The notes under the pieces were generated by a model. It did no database searches and had not been told where the DNA came from. It saw nothing but the letters and a program-made list of their open reading frames with translations. 64,000 bases of DNA, from assembly GCF_018598185.1 (NCBI RefSeq), contig NZ_JAHESC010000017.1, positions 62,001 to 126,000 on the forward strand, in the 5' to 3' direction. Shown piece by piece: positions 49,725 to 58,032 of this stretch. A program made the position numbers and the translations under genes. The number at the start of each line of letters is the position of its first letter. Positions within the stretch are counted from its first letter, which is position 1. Source of the DNA: Dawidia soli (lineage in GTDB: Bacteria > Bacteroidota > Bacteroidia > Cytophagales > Cyclobacteriaceae).

Positions 49725-51062
49725 ATGGCTAAAGCAAAGAAGGAGAAGAAAGTCTTCGTACTCGACACCTCGGTTATCATCTATGAACACAACTCCATCC
49801 TGAATTTTGACGAACACGACGTCGGTATCCCGATCACCGTGCTGGAGGAGCTGGACAACTTCAAAAAAGGAAACGACACCAAGAACTTCGAAGCCCGCGA
49901 GTTTATCCGGCTCATCGACAAGCTGGCCAAGGACCGCAGCCTGCAAGACTGGAACCCCATCAACGGCAAGGGCAAGGGTAACTTCAAGGTACTGATGGAT
50001 ACCCACAGCGCCGTAGACGCCAACAAGATCTTCAACGAAGCCAAAGCCGACCACCGCATCCTCAACGCGGCGCTCCAGCTGCAGAAAGAAGAGAAGAATA
50101 AGCGGGTCATACTCGTCTCCAAAGACGTGAACCTGCGGCTGAAAGCCAAGTCGCTGGGGCTGCAGGCAGAAGACTACACCACGGGCAAGGTACAGAACAT
50201 CTCGTCGCTCTACAGCGGCCGCACGATCATCGATAACATCGATGCCAACCTCATCAACCTGCTCTACGAAAAAGGCTATTGCCCGCCCGAGGAGATCCTG
50301 GGTAAGCTGGCACCCGTAAAAAATCACTACTATATATTGAAGAGCGGCAAGAAGTCGGCGCTGGCCTACTTCAACCCCTTCAACGGCATGATGGAGCACG
50401 TAGAGAAACGCGCCGTGTACGGTGTCAAGCCGCGCAATGCCGAGCAAACCTTTGCCATACACGCCGCCCTCAAGCCCGAGATCAGGCTGGTGTCCATCCA
50501 GGGCGTGGCCGGTACCGGCAAGACGCTGCTGGCCCTGGCCGCCGCCCTTGAGCAGAAACGCGAATACAAACAGATATACCTGGCGCGCCCCATCGTGCCC
50601 CTCAGCAACAAAGACATCGGCTACCTGCCCGGCGACATCAAGTCGAAGGTGAACCCCTATATGGAGCCGCTGTGGGACAACCTCAAGTTCATCCAGAACC
50701 AGTACAACGAAACGGACAAGGAATACTCCAAGATCACCGAGATGATCAACCAGGAGAAGCTGGTCATCACGCCACTGGCCTATATTCGCGGACGCAGCCT
50801 CTCCAACATCTGCTTCATCGTAGACGAAGCCCAGAACCTTACGCCGCACGAGGTAAAGACCATCATCACACGCGCCGGCGAAAACACCAAGATCATCTTC
50901 ACCGGCGACATCTACCAGATCGACACGCCCTACCTCGACTCACAGTCAAACGGACTGTCCACCCTCATCGACCGCTTACAAGACCACGAGCTCTACGCCC
51001 ACGTGACCCTCGAGAAAGGCGAACGCTCCGAACTGGCCAACCTCGCCAACGAACTACTTTGA
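49725..51062 (+). CDS. PIN-PhoH fusion ATPase/ribonuclease
   Basis: The protein is 445 residues. The PIN nuclease domain (about 8-150) starts KKVFVLDTSVIIYEHNSILNF with the first catalytic Asp and continues ITVLEELDNFKKGNDTKNFEAREFIRLID. The PhoH P-loop ATPase follows (about 235-440): SIQGVAGTGKTLLALAAAL (Walker A), FIVDEAQNLTPHEVKTIITRAGENTKIIFTGDIYQID (Walker B, sensor). PIN-PhoH (PhoH2) proteins unwind and cut RNA. It is 97 bp after the AlbA_2 gene and likely has its own promoter. Length is normal. Confidence 0.94.
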   Translation: MAKAKKEKKVFVLDTSVIIYEHNSILNFDEHDVGIPITVLEELDNFKKGNDTKNFEAREFIRLIDKLAKDRSLQDWNPINGKGKGNFKVLMDTHSAVDANKIFNEAKADHRILNAALQLQKEEKNKRVILVSKDVNLRLKAKSLGLQAEDYTTGKVQNISSLYSGRTIIDNIDANLINLLYEKGYCPPEEILGKLAPVKNHYYILKSGKKSALAYFNPFNGMMEHVEKRAVYGVKPRNAEQTFAIHAALKPEIRLVSIQGVAGTGKTLLALAAALEQKREYKQIYLARPIVPLSNKDIGYLPGDIKSKVNPYMEPLWDNLKFIQNQYNETDKEYSKITEMINQEKLVITPLAYIRGRSLSNICFIVDEAQNLTPHEVKTIITRAGENTKIIFTGDIYQIDTPYLDSQSNGLSTLIDRLQDHELYAHVTLEKGERSELANLANELL

Positions 51063-51094
51063 ATCAGTGTGAGTGTGAACCCGATAGCCATCGG

Positions 51095-51133
51095 GTGTGA
51101 GAGCGACGGAAATATTGCCTGTCGCTTTCACAC
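51095..51133. repeat. Perfect 13-bp-arm hairpin (one mismatch) after phoH
   Basis: GTGTGAGAGCGAC (51095-51107) and GTCGCTTTCACAC (51121-51133) pair along 13 bp with one mismatch, preceded by a smaller CCCGA/TCGGG hairpin (51080-51094). No T-run follows. It could end phoH transcription or stabilise the mRNA. Nothing else is seen in 51063-51322. Confidence 0.55.
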
Positions 51134-51322
51134 TTAACGCTGATGCTGATTCGTGTTGCTACAGTTATTCCTTTTTTCGGACGATATATTACATCTAATT
51201 CCCACAACAGGATTGAGGAAAAGGGAAACATATTAAAATCGAAGCAAAAAACATGTTTTCTCCGTCTGGCGCGGTATTGGTTGCTACCTGGGCACCCGAC
51301 CAACCCAAACGGATAGAACGCT

Positions 51323-51574
51323 ATGATACTAGGCTTTCTTTTCAAGAAAATGCCGTTGCGCAAGCAAGTGAGCTACCTCCAGAAAAAAGGAATTATGCTA
51401 GGCACCCGACTCAAGGGTGGGCGCACGATATATATCTATATGCTCCGCAATCTCTTTGTGGAAGTATACTTCAAAGACGATAATACAAACGAAACCCCGG
51501 AGAAGCTTAACATCCTCCGGGGTCTCCATACGTTGAACGAATACTTGGAGAAGGAATTTAAGACGACCTTCTAG
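51323..51574 (+). CDS. Small conserved Bacteroidota protein
   Basis: The protein is 83 residues and basic; ATG 51323 and ATG 51350 (MPLRKQVSYLQKKG) are both possible starts. It reads as a compact unit: KQVSYLQKKGIMLGTRLKGGRTIYIYMLRNLFVEVYFKDDN, then a helix LNILRGLHTLNEYLEKEF. I recall similar short proteins in related genomes near this kind of locus, with no known function. The strongly charged beta-hairpin plus helix suggests RNA or protein binding. It converges on sucD with 13 bp between, and overlaps no other supported gene. Confidence 0.75.
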   Translation: MILGFLFKKMPLRKQVSYLQKKGIMLGTRLKGGRTIYIYMLRNLFVEVYFKDDNTNETPEKLNILRGLHTLNEYLEKEFKTTF

Positions 51575-51587
51575 TATTTACGCTTTC

Positions 51588-52466
51588 CTATTTCTTCAGG
51601 ACTTTCAGCATGGTCTCGCCGATCTCGGCAGGCGACTCCACTACGTGAAGGCCACACTCGCGCATGATCTTCATTTTCGCCTCGGCGGTATCGTCCGCGC
51701 CACCGATGATCGCACCGGCGTGGCCCATTCTGCGGCCTGCAGGGGCCGTCTGGCCGGCGATGAAACCTACGACAGGCTTCTTGTTACCATTTTCTTTGAT
51801 CCAGCGGGCAGCCACCGGCTCGTAGTTACCACCGATCTCGCCGATCATGACGATCGCGTCTGTCTCGGGGTCGTTCATCAGCAGCTCTACCGCATCTTTG
51901 GTCGGTGTACCGATGATGGGGTCACCACCGATACCGATCGCCGTAGAGATCCCCAGGCCGGCCTTCACGATCTGGTCGGCCGCCTCATACGTCAGCGTAC
52001 CGGATTTCGACACGATGCCTACACGGCCTTTCTTAAATACGAAGCCCGGCATGATGCCTACCTTTGCTTCACCCGGCGTGATAACGCCCGGGCAGTTGGG
52101 GCCGATCAGGACTACGTCTTTTTTCTCTTTTACATATTTCTTCGCGCCCATCATGTCCTTCACCGGAATACCTTCGGTGATGGTGATGATCACTTTAATG
52201 CCGGCGTCAGTCGCTTCCAGGATGGCGTCGGCGGCAAAAGCCGGGGGTACGAAAATGATCGATACATCGGCGCCGGTTTTGTCGACCGCATCCTTTACGG
52301 TGTTGAATACTGGTCTTCCAAGGTGCTCTGTCCCTCCTTTTCCAGGCGTAACACCGCCTACTACATTTGTTCCATATTCAATCATTTGCCCGGCATGGAA
52401 GGTGCCTTCCGAACCGGTAAAACCCTGAACGATTACCCTTGAATTTTTATTGACCAGTACACTCAT
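51588..52466 (-). CDS. sucD: Succinate-CoA ligase alpha subunit
   Basis: The protein is 292 residues, of usual length, for the TCA-cycle step succinyl-CoA to succinate with ATP/GTP formation. CoA-binding Rossmann fold: [29 protein letters not shown], with [10 protein letters not shown] and [11 protein letters not shown]; ligase domain: [22 protein letters not shown], and GHAGAIIGG with the phosphorylated His. No sucC gene is adjacent, so the beta subunit is encoded elsewhere, as is common in Bacteroidota. A full -33/-7 promoter lies upstream. Confidence 0.97.
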   Translation of the reverse strand: MSVLVNKNSRVIVQGFTGSEGTFHAGQMIEYGTNVVGGVTPGKGGTEHLGRPVFNTVKDAVDKTGADVSIIFVPPAFAADAILEATDAGIKVIITITEGIPVKDMMGAKKYVKEKKDVVLIGPNCPGVITPGEAKVGIMPGFVFKKGRVGIVSKSGTLTYEAADQIVKAGLGISTAIGIGGDPIIGTPTKDAVELLMNDPETDAIVMIGEIGGNYEPVAARWIKENGNKKPVVGFIAGQTAPAGRRMGHAGAIIGGADDTAEAKMKIMRECGLHVVESPAEIGETMLKVLKK

Positions 52467-52489
52467 GGATGTTTAATTTTTAGGAAGCA

Positions 52490-52519
52490 CAAAAATAGGA
52501 TAATAAAACTTCCAACCAA
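52490..52519 (-). promoter_or_regulatory. sucD promoter (TTG-N19-TATTTTTG)
   Basis: On the minus strand TTG (52519-52517), 19 bp, TATTTTTG (52497-52490), a perfect TAnnTTTG; the -10-equivalent ends 24 bp before the ATG at 52466. Confidence 0.7.
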
Positions 52520-52765
52520 ACGTCCTACATTACACCTCGAAACGTGTTTTTTGCGCCAAATTTCGATTTTTTGGCGGGTCCGCGTCACTTTCCTGCTGTG
52601 TGCAGCCGCCACACGTGCGCTGCCTTCCGTCCATCCTCGCAAGGCGCCCCTCCAGTAGTATTTCCCTGTTTTTTCAACCCCTTTCATGCCTGCCTTTTCA
52701 CCCGTATCTGGATTCCAAAAGCCTGTCAAAAGCCGGAATATCCAATAGATAACCAAGCTTTAACC

Positions 52766-52828
52766 AAAGGATAACCAATAGATATCCAATACCTATATAG
52801 GTATTGGATATCTATTGGTTATTCCTTT
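52766..52828. repeat. Perfect loopless AT-rich palindrome (cruciform type)
   Basis: Centred at 52796/52797, 26 bp on each side are perfectly inverted (52771-52822), extending imperfectly with one inserted T to 52766 and 52828. CCAATAGATA motifs occur in both arms and once more just outside (52743-52754), so part of the unit is also directly repeated. The remainder of 52467-52960 has no supported gene. Confidence 0.85.
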
Positions 52829-52903
52829 CTAAACATTCTAGTATTTCTTGCTATGACAGGCAGTTAGCATGCCTTTGACGGTCCTGGTATCCCCTGTACA
52901 TGC

Positions 52904-52939
52904 AAAGAGGCCGCCCCGGAACTCCGGAGCGGCCTCTTT
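52904..52939. terminator. Hairpin terminator downstream of FecR-like gene
   Basis: AAAGAGGCCGC (52904-52914) pairs with GCGGCCTCTTT (52929-52939); an inner CCGGA/TCCGG pairs too. It lies 22 bp beyond the stop of the minus-strand gene at 52961 and has a T-run on the plus side. Confidence 0.75.
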
Positions 52940-52960
52940 TATGGGATCGCTTGTAGCGGC

Positions 52961-53854
52961 TTATTTTTTCTTCTGGTCGGCCGGTTTCTTCAGGCCGTTG
53001 CCGATCAGGAATTCCTCGTAGCTCTGTTTAAAGTCGGCCACATTGGGTTCCAGCTTGATGGCATCCTGGTAGGCGGTGCCGGCGTCTATCAGCAGGCCGT
53101 TCTTTTCATAGAACGCCGCCAGCATCAGCTTGGCAATGGCCGTCTGCTCCTGTGTCTGGCCCGCCAGCTCGTTCTTAATACGCTCCTTGTCGGCTTTCGA
53201 CAGGCGCTTCAGGGTATACGGGTCGGACTTCTTCGGCTCGGACTTGGACGACACTACGACGATGATGTTGTCTTCGTTGGCAAATTTCGCGTCGCTCAGG
53301 TCGATCGTCAGGTTGTTTTCAGCTGTTTCGATGGTTGCCAGCTCGTCGTCGAACATGCTATTGAACTTCACAACATAGGGGCCGGCCACTTTGTTATCCC
53401 AGCTGATCGTGATCACGTCGTTGTAGACCACCGGGTTCTTGGTCGGAATGGGGATGAACACCAGGAACTCGCTGCCGCGCGTTACGGCTCCCGTAGCCGC
53501 CAGGTTGTTTTTGCGTTCTTTGTTGGCGCTCAATACAAAATCGGTGTATTTGTTCAGCACGCTTGTGTTCCCGCTGACGCGGGCGGCCAGGTCGGCCACT
53601 TTGTATTTGCCCGGTTGCTTCAGCTCGAGCGTTTTACCGCTGACGTGCGCCAGGCCGATGTAGGCGTTCTCCGAGACCTTTACTTCGTCGGCTGACTTCA
53701 GGTTTGAGCCGACCTTGATCAACTGCCAGTTCTCACCGGCTTTTACTTCATTCTTGCCTTTGTTGACCAGTACCCGAAACGTATAGTCCTGGGCACTACC
53801 TTCCAATGACACGACCGCCAACAGGCCGATCAAAACCAACTTCAAAATTTTCAT
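52961..53854 (-). CDS. FecR-like/TPR-like secreted protein, paralogue 2
   Basis: The protein is 297 residues from the ATG at 53854 (signal peptide MKILKLVLIGLLAVVSLEGSAQ). Residues about 25-90 resemble a FecR-type beta domain (LVNKGKNEVKAGENWQLIKVGSNLKSADEVKVSENAYIGLAHVSGKTLELKQPGKYKV). A beta-sandwich-like middle (about 150-215) is followed by a single TPR-like helical pair (AYQDAIKLEPNVADFKQSYEEFLIGNGL). About half its residues match the neighbouring gene at 53964, so the pair arose by tandem duplication. Both follow a CHASE2 gene. Function unknown. Confidence 0.75.
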   Translation of the reverse strand: MKILKLVLIGLLAVVSLEGSAQDYTFRVLVNKGKNEVKAGENWQLIKVGSNLKSADEVKVSENAYIGLAHVSGKTLELKQPGKYKVADLAARVSGNTSVLNKYTDFVLSANKERKNNLAATGAVTRGSEFLVFIPIPTKNPVVYNDVITISWDNKVAGPYVVKFNSMFDDELATIETAENNLTIDLSDAKFANEDNIIVVVSSKSEPKKSDPYTLKRLSKADKERIKNELAGQTQEQTAIAKLMLAAFYEKNGLLIDAGTAYQDAIKLEPNVADFKQSYEEFLIGNGLKKPADQKKK

Positions 53855-53918
53855 AGGGTGTTTGTTATGGGTTCTTTTTTGACAAAAGTAGAACAATAGG
53901 GTTATTGCTCCTAAACGC

Positions 53919-53939
53919 AAAAGCCACCCCCAGGGTGGC
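53919..53939 (-). terminator. Hairpin between the two FecR-like paralogues
   Basis: GCCACCC (53923-53929) and GGGTGGC (53933-53939), with a short A-run (53919-53922) that becomes a T-run on the minus strand. It may partly terminate the upstream transcript and set the ratio between the two paralogues. Confidence 0.6.
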
Positions 53940-53963
53940 CTTCGACGTAAAATTTTTAATTAT

Positions 53964-54860
53964 TTAATGTTTGATACCTGCGCGGATCAAATAATCTTCA
54001 TACATGTCTTTATATTCCTGCACGTCCGGCGCCAGTTTAATAGCCGCTTCGTATGCAGCGATCGCATCGATCGGCAAACGTTTCTCCTCGTACAGTTGCG
54101 CCAGGATGATCTTGTTGATCGCCGTCTCTTCGGTAATGTCCTTGGCAACCTCGTCGATAGACGTCTTCAGCGCGGCGCGCTCCGCCGGTGTCAGCTTCTT
54201 GATCATCTTCTCAGCCGACTTCTTCGTAGGATCTGCTTTGGAGTATACTTCCAGCACGATGGCATTGTGGCCTGCGTATTTCTTGTCATCCAGGTCGATC
54301 TGTATCACCGGCTCGTTGGTCTCCAGCTTGGCTAGCTGCTCGCCGAACATGTCGTTGATGACCACGATATAGGGACCTTCTACTTTATTGGCCTCCCAGG
54401 TAATGACAGTCTTGGCACTGTTGTATACTGCGGGGCTTTCGGGCAGTTTGATGGTGATGGCCGTCGCTTCGCCGCGATGTACCGCCCCCGTGGCACTGAG
54501 GCGGTTCTTTTTTGCCTCCGCCGAGTTGTTGCTCATAATAAAGTCGGTGTACTTGCCGATCACGGTAGAGCTTCCGCCTACTTTGGCGGCCAGATCGGCT
54601 ACTTTGTAGCTGCCGGGTTGTTTCAGCTCAACCGGTTTGCCGTTGGCGTGAACCAGGCCGATATACGAATTGTCCGAAAGTTTTAATTCGTCATCGCTTT
54701 TCAGCGTGGTGCCGGTGCGGATAGGCTGCCAGGCTTCATTGCCTGATTTTACCTCGTTTGCGCCCTTGTTGGCCAGCACTTTAAACGCATAGTTCTGGGC
54801 GCCTGCCAGGGTGGCAGACAGTAAAAAAATCGAAAAAAAGCTCAACTTGACAGTTTTCAT
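53964..54860 (-). CDS. FecR-like/TPR-like secreted protein, paralogue 1
   Basis: The protein is 298 residues with a signal peptide (MKTVKLSFFSIFLLSATLAGAQ). It has the same layout as the gene at 52961: FecR-like beta domain (LANKGANEVKSGNEAWQPIRTGTTLKSDDELKLSDNSYIGLVHANGKPVELKQPGSYKV), beta-sandwich middle with VEGPYIVVINDMFGEQLAKLET, and the C-terminal helical pair AYEAAIKLAPDVQEYKDMYEDYLI. It starts 26 bp after the CHASE2 gene, so it is in the same operon. FecR-like domains usually transmit or sense a periplasmic signal, and pairing with CHASE2 suggests a periplasmic sensing unit. Confidence 0.75.
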   Translation of the reverse strand: MKTVKLSFFSIFLLSATLAGAQNYAFKVLANKGANEVKSGNEAWQPIRTGTTLKSDDELKLSDNSYIGLVHANGKPVELKQPGSYKVADLAAKVGGSSTVIGKYTDFIMSNNSAEAKKNRLSATGAVHRGEATAITIKLPESPAVYNSAKTVITWEANKVEGPYIVVINDMFGEQLAKLETNEPVIQIDLDDKKYAGHNAIVLEVYSKADPTKKSAEKMIKKLTPAERAALKTSIDEVAKDITEETAINKIILAQLYEEKRLPIDAIAAYEAAIKLAPDVQEYKDMYEDYLIRAGIKH

Positions 54861-54886
54861 GGGTTCTTGGTGTCCTGATGTAATGT

Positions 54887-56215
54887 TTATACTCCTTCCT
54901 TCTTAATGGTAAACCACCCGCGGCTTTTTATCGCAGAAAGTCCTACGCGCAGCACGCTGTGGTATAGTTCAAAGCACGTGCCCACCAACGCCAGCGCCGC
55001 CAGCGTGTATGTCAGATTAAGCTTGAAATTGAACCAGAGAAGGGCATAGATCATCAAAAACGTACATACCAAAAACTGCACCAATTGCACGACAATACTC
55101 AGCGCATCAAACCAAACCGGAATTTTCCTGTTTATATAGGTGAACAGCGCGACGTTCAGGAAACACACCAGAATCGCAATGGCGTACTCCTGCCAGGCCT
55201 CCAATTCTTCGATGTAGTCTTCGTCCAGGATCATGGAAATTACGTTGGCATGCACGACTACACCATACATGTCCGGGCGGGTCTTGCCGGCAAACTGTTT
55301 ATTCAGGGGGGTAACAAATTTATCGTCCCATGAAGTATCCCTCATGTCGGCTCCCATAAAGCCGAACAGCACGATGCGGTCGGTGATAATGGTAGGTAAA
55401 AATGACGTAGTGTCGAACGGCTGATACCAGTCCAGGTACGTATACCGGCCGGAGAACTCGGGCGCGGACGCCTGGTACGGGTCGGGCACATTGCCGCGAT
55501 AGTTTATTACCTCCGAGTGTTTTTGACGGGCCAGGAAGCGCCTGGTCTTAACCGAGTCATATACCATGGCGACGCGGGTGGAAAACGCCAACTCCGTCGT
55601 ACCATCCTCCATAACCATGGAGGGGTTGAGGCGGCGGCATGCCTTCAGATCTTCCTGGTGATCGGCACCCGTTTCGAGATTCGCGAAGCCTTCGTACGAA
55701 TTGCCGCGAATAAGATCGTCGGTGTGTTGTAGCGAGTCATAGCGGGCGACATCGTTGCCATATTTTGCCAGAAGCGCCTCGGATTGCTGCAGCTTGGTTA
55801 CCAGCACAACGTTGCCCGCATCGGCGATCGCGCCGGCGAGCATCATGTTGCTGAGTGTGTCATACGCCAGTGGACAGCATACAGAGTCTATCGTACCGTC
55901 CTGGCAGCCGCCGCAGTTGAAGAACGCATCGATGGCAATGACCTTGGGTTTAAACTGGCTGATGGCGCGAATCTGCTCCGCGATCTCCGCGCGACTCAAG
56001 TTGCCAATGTTTATAATCGTGATATTCTCGTCTACCGGCGGCACCTCTACACGCAGGTTGGAGAAGGTGATGTCGGTCAGCTCCATGTCGCCGAGCGCTT
56101 TTCCGAGGGGGTCGAATACGTTAAAGATGTTGAACTGCGACACTTCCCGAATGGCGAGCAAGACCAGGAAAACGAAAAAGGTCGCAATGAGCGAGTCTGT
56201 CCAGAATTTACGCAT
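54887..56215 (-). CDS. CHASE2-domain membrane protein without output domain
   Basis: The protein is 442 residues. An N-terminal helix (about 8-27) leads to a large periplasmic CHASE2 sensor (about 35-330; ITIINIGNLSRAEIAEQIRAISQFKPKVIAIDAFFN, TDRIVLFGFMGADMRDTSWDDKFVTPLNKQ, DMYGVVVHANVISMILDE), with a CGGCQDGTIDSVCC cysteine cluster, then three helices (about 345-420) and a short basic tail. No cyclase, kinase or GGDEF output domain follows, unlike most CHASE2 proteins. It starts the operon with the two FecR-like proteins, and a perfect palindrome precedes it. Confidence 0.88.
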   Translation of the reverse strand: MRKFWTDSLIATFFVFLVLLAIREVSQFNIFNVFDPLGKALGDMELTDITFSNLRVEVPPVDENITIINIGNLSRAEIAEQIRAISQFKPKVIAIDAFFNCGGCQDGTIDSVCCPLAYDTLSNMMLAGAIADAGNVVLVTKLQQSEALLAKYGNDVARYDSLQHTDDLIRGNSYEGFANLETGADHQEDLKACRRLNPSMVMEDGTTELAFSTRVAMVYDSVKTRRFLARQKHSEVINYRGNVPDPYQASAPEFSGRYTYLDWYQPFDTTSFLPTIITDRIVLFGFMGADMRDTSWDDKFVTPLNKQFAGKTRPDMYGVVVHANVISMILDEDYIEELEAWQEYAIAILVCFLNVALFTYINRKIPVWFDALSIVVQLVQFLVCTFLMIYALLWFNFKLNLTYTLAALALVGTCFELYHSVLRVGLSAIKSRGWFTIKKEGV

Positions 56216-56234
56216 GGCGGTAGGCGATGTATCA

Positions 56235-56254
56235 GGTAAATTTAGAAATTTACC
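56235..56254. promoter_or_regulatory. Perfect 20-bp operator-like palindrome
   Basis: GGTAAATTTAGAAATTTACC: two perfect 9-bp arms around AG. It lies 19 bp upstream of the CHASE2 start and 23 bp upstream of meaB, in the 62-bp divergent space, so one regulator could govern both. Confidence 0.65.
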
Positions 56255-56277
56255 GGTGCTTTACGAAAGCATGCCGT

Positions 56278-57282
56278 ATGACACTCCGCAAGGCCCGCCC
56301 TACACCCGCTCAATTTGTTACCGGTATCCGGCAGGGTAACCGCGTTTTGCTGGGGCAGGCCATTACGTTGGTGGAGAGCACTTTGCCGGCCGACCAGGAC
56401 CTTGCACATACATTACTGGAGCTGCTGCTGCCCTATACGGGCAACGCGATCCGTATGGGTATCACGGGGGTGCCGGGGGTCGGTAAAAGTACCTTTATCG
56501 AGACACTGGGAAAACACATCACCACGCTGGGTAAAACGCTGGCGGTACTGACCATCGACCCCAGCAGCCGGCTGACCGGTGGCAGTATTCTCGGCGACAA
56601 GACCCGCATGGAAGAGCTTTCGCGCAACCCGCGGGCTTTTATACGTCCTACCGCGGCCGGCGATGCGCTGGGCGGTGTCGCCCACCGCACCCGCGAAGCG
56701 ATGCTGCTGTGCGAAGCGGCGGGGTACGAGGTGATCATTATCGAAACGGTAGGCGTAGGACAATCGGAGATCGCCGTGCGCAACATGGTCGATTTCTTTC
56801 TGTTGCTGATGCTGGCCGGCGCGGGTGACGAGCTGCAGGGTATCAAAAAAGGCATCATGGAAATGGCGGATGCCCTGGTGATCACCAAAGCGGATGGCGA
56901 GAATAAAAAGGCAGCGCGCGAAGCCCGTGGTGCCTATACGCAGGCTTTGCACCTGGTCTCGTCGCCGTCGGCCAACGAATGGACGGTGCCGGTGCTGACA
57001 GCGTCGGCGATAACCGGCGAAGGCTTTGCCGATACGTGGGCCACGATCGAACGCTACTGCGCCCATACAAAAGCATCGGGTTTCTTTCAGGCTACCCGCG
57101 GCCGGCAGAATATAAACTGGTTTGACGACTATTTTCAGCAACTGCTGCAGGCCGATCTGCAGGCCTCCGTACAGGCTATCCGCAGCGAGCTCGAGCAGGC
57201 GGTGGCCCGGCAGGAGTTATCTTCGCACGAAGCGGCACATCGTTTACTGCGGGCGTACCGCGATCAGGCTCGCGCGCTATAG
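56278..57282 (+). CDS. meaB: Methylmalonyl-CoA mutase-associated GTPase MeaB
   Basis: The protein is 334 residues from the ATG at 56278 (MTLRKARPTPAQF). It is a G3E GTPase: GITGVPGVGKSTFIETLG (P-loop), LTIDPSSRLTGGSILGDKTRMEEL, IIETVGVGQSEIAVRNMVDFFLLL, and ITKADGENKK (NKxD-like). MeaB loads and protects adenosylcobalamin on methylmalonyl-CoA mutase. The mutase is not in the window, but a B12 uptake and salvage operon lies directly downstream in the opposite orientation. Its end overlaps the DUF71 gene end by 6 bp. It shares the divergent palindrome with the CHASE2 gene. Confidence 0.95.
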   Translation: MTLRKARPTPAQFVTGIRQGNRVLLGQAITLVESTLPADQDLAHTLLELLLPYTGNAIRMGITGVPGVGKSTFIETLGKHITTLGKTLAVLTIDPSSRLTGGSILGDKTRMEELSRNPRAFIRPTAAGDALGGVAHRTREAMLLCEAAGYEVIIIETVGVGQSEIAVRNMVDFFLLLMLAGAGDELQGIKKGIMEMADALVITKADGENKKAAREARGAYTQALHLVSSPSANEWTVPVLTASAITGEGFADTWATIERYCAHTKASGFFQATRGRQNINWFDDYFQQLLQADLQASVQAIRSELEQAVARQELSSHEAAHRLLRAYRDQARAL

Positions 57283-58002
57283 CGGCACCAGGTCGCGGAA
57301 CCAGAAATCGAGCGATGAGGGTTCGGGTTCGCCCGAGGCGGTTACTTTCTGAAACGTATAGGATCGCTTTACCACCTCTCCCGCCCAGAAGGACAACGGC
57401 GTTTTGAACAGCGGGCCATCGTATACCAGTGTGTGGAACTCGCCGTTCTCACCACAACAGTCTACGCCGGCGGGCAACGACGCGGCAAAGGAATGATCTA
57501 CTGTTACCCCTAAGCGACCGGGCATGAACCACGACGCATTGGCGGAACAGAGTACGGTCTTATAGCCGGCGGTTAGAAAGTCGTTCAGTAATTTTTCGGA
57601 AGATATAGCCCATAACGGGTAGATCCCTTTCAGGCCTGCGGCTCCGAGCATGGCTTCGCGGTAGGCACGCAGGTCTTCGAGGAAGATGTCGCCAAAGACA
57701 ACGGCTTCTATGCCCGTGGCGGTGCACTCGCGGTAGAAGTCTTGCATGAGTGTTTCGTAGGCGCCGTGATCGGGTGCTTCGGGCAGGTATAGTTTGTGGA
57801 GGGGTATATCGAGGCAGGCTGCTTGCTGGTCGATCAATTCTTCGCGTACGCCGTGCAGGCCCACGCGGCGGGTGGTGGCGCCGACGACGGTGTGCAGGTG
57901 TACGACGTTGTATTCGCCGGTCGCTAAAAGCTTGTGCAGGGCAAAGGTGGCATCTTTACCACCGCTCCAGCTGATCGTTACATTTTTCTTTGTCTGCTGC
58001 AT
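57277..58002 (-). CDS. DUF71/COG2102 PP-loop enzyme, likely B12-salvage type
   Basis: The protein is 241 residues. The ATP-PPi motif is ISWSGGKDATFALHKL, and CGENGEFHTLVYDGPLF is the DUF71 signature. Eukaryotic and archaeal relatives are diphthine-ammonia ligases, but bacteria have no diphthamide; comparative genomics has linked a bacterial DUF71 subgroup to vitamin B12 salvage. Here the gene is in an operon with btuB behind a cobalamin riboswitch, 30 bp after the DUF5522 gene, which supports the B12 reading. It could amidate or ligate a corrinoid or its precursor; the substrate is inferred. Its stop and that of meaB share the hexamer CTATAG. Confidence 0.9.
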   Translation of the reverse strand: MQQTKKNVTISWSGGKDATFALHKLLATGEYNVVHLHTVVGATTRRVGLHGVREELIDQQAACLDIPLHKLYLPEAPDHGAYETLMQDFYRECTATGIEAVVFGDIFLEDLRAYREAMLGAAGLKGIYPLWAISSEKLLNDFLTAGYKTVLCSANASWFMPGRLGVTVDHSFAASLPAGVDCCGENGEFHTLVYDGPLFKTPLSFWAGEVVKRSYTFQKVTASGEPEPSSLDFWFRDLVPL

Positions 58003-58032
58003 ACGCCCTTCACGACTGTACCCGATTGCTGT

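Noticed and set aside
49680-50849. Minus-strand open frame (389 codons)
   Set aside because: Antisense to the PIN-PhoH gene, Val/Leu-rich composition typical of shadow frames.
51253-51483. Plus-strand open frame (76 codons)
   Set aside because: It overlaps the better supported small gene at 51323 in another frame and has no conserved look.
52904-52939. Possible small RNA hairpin
   Set aside because: Position just after the operon end and the T-run fit a terminator better.
57277-58002. Diphthine-ammonia ligase as the literal function
   Set aside because: Bacteria lack diphthamide, and the cobalamin operon context favours the B12-linked DUF71 subgroup.
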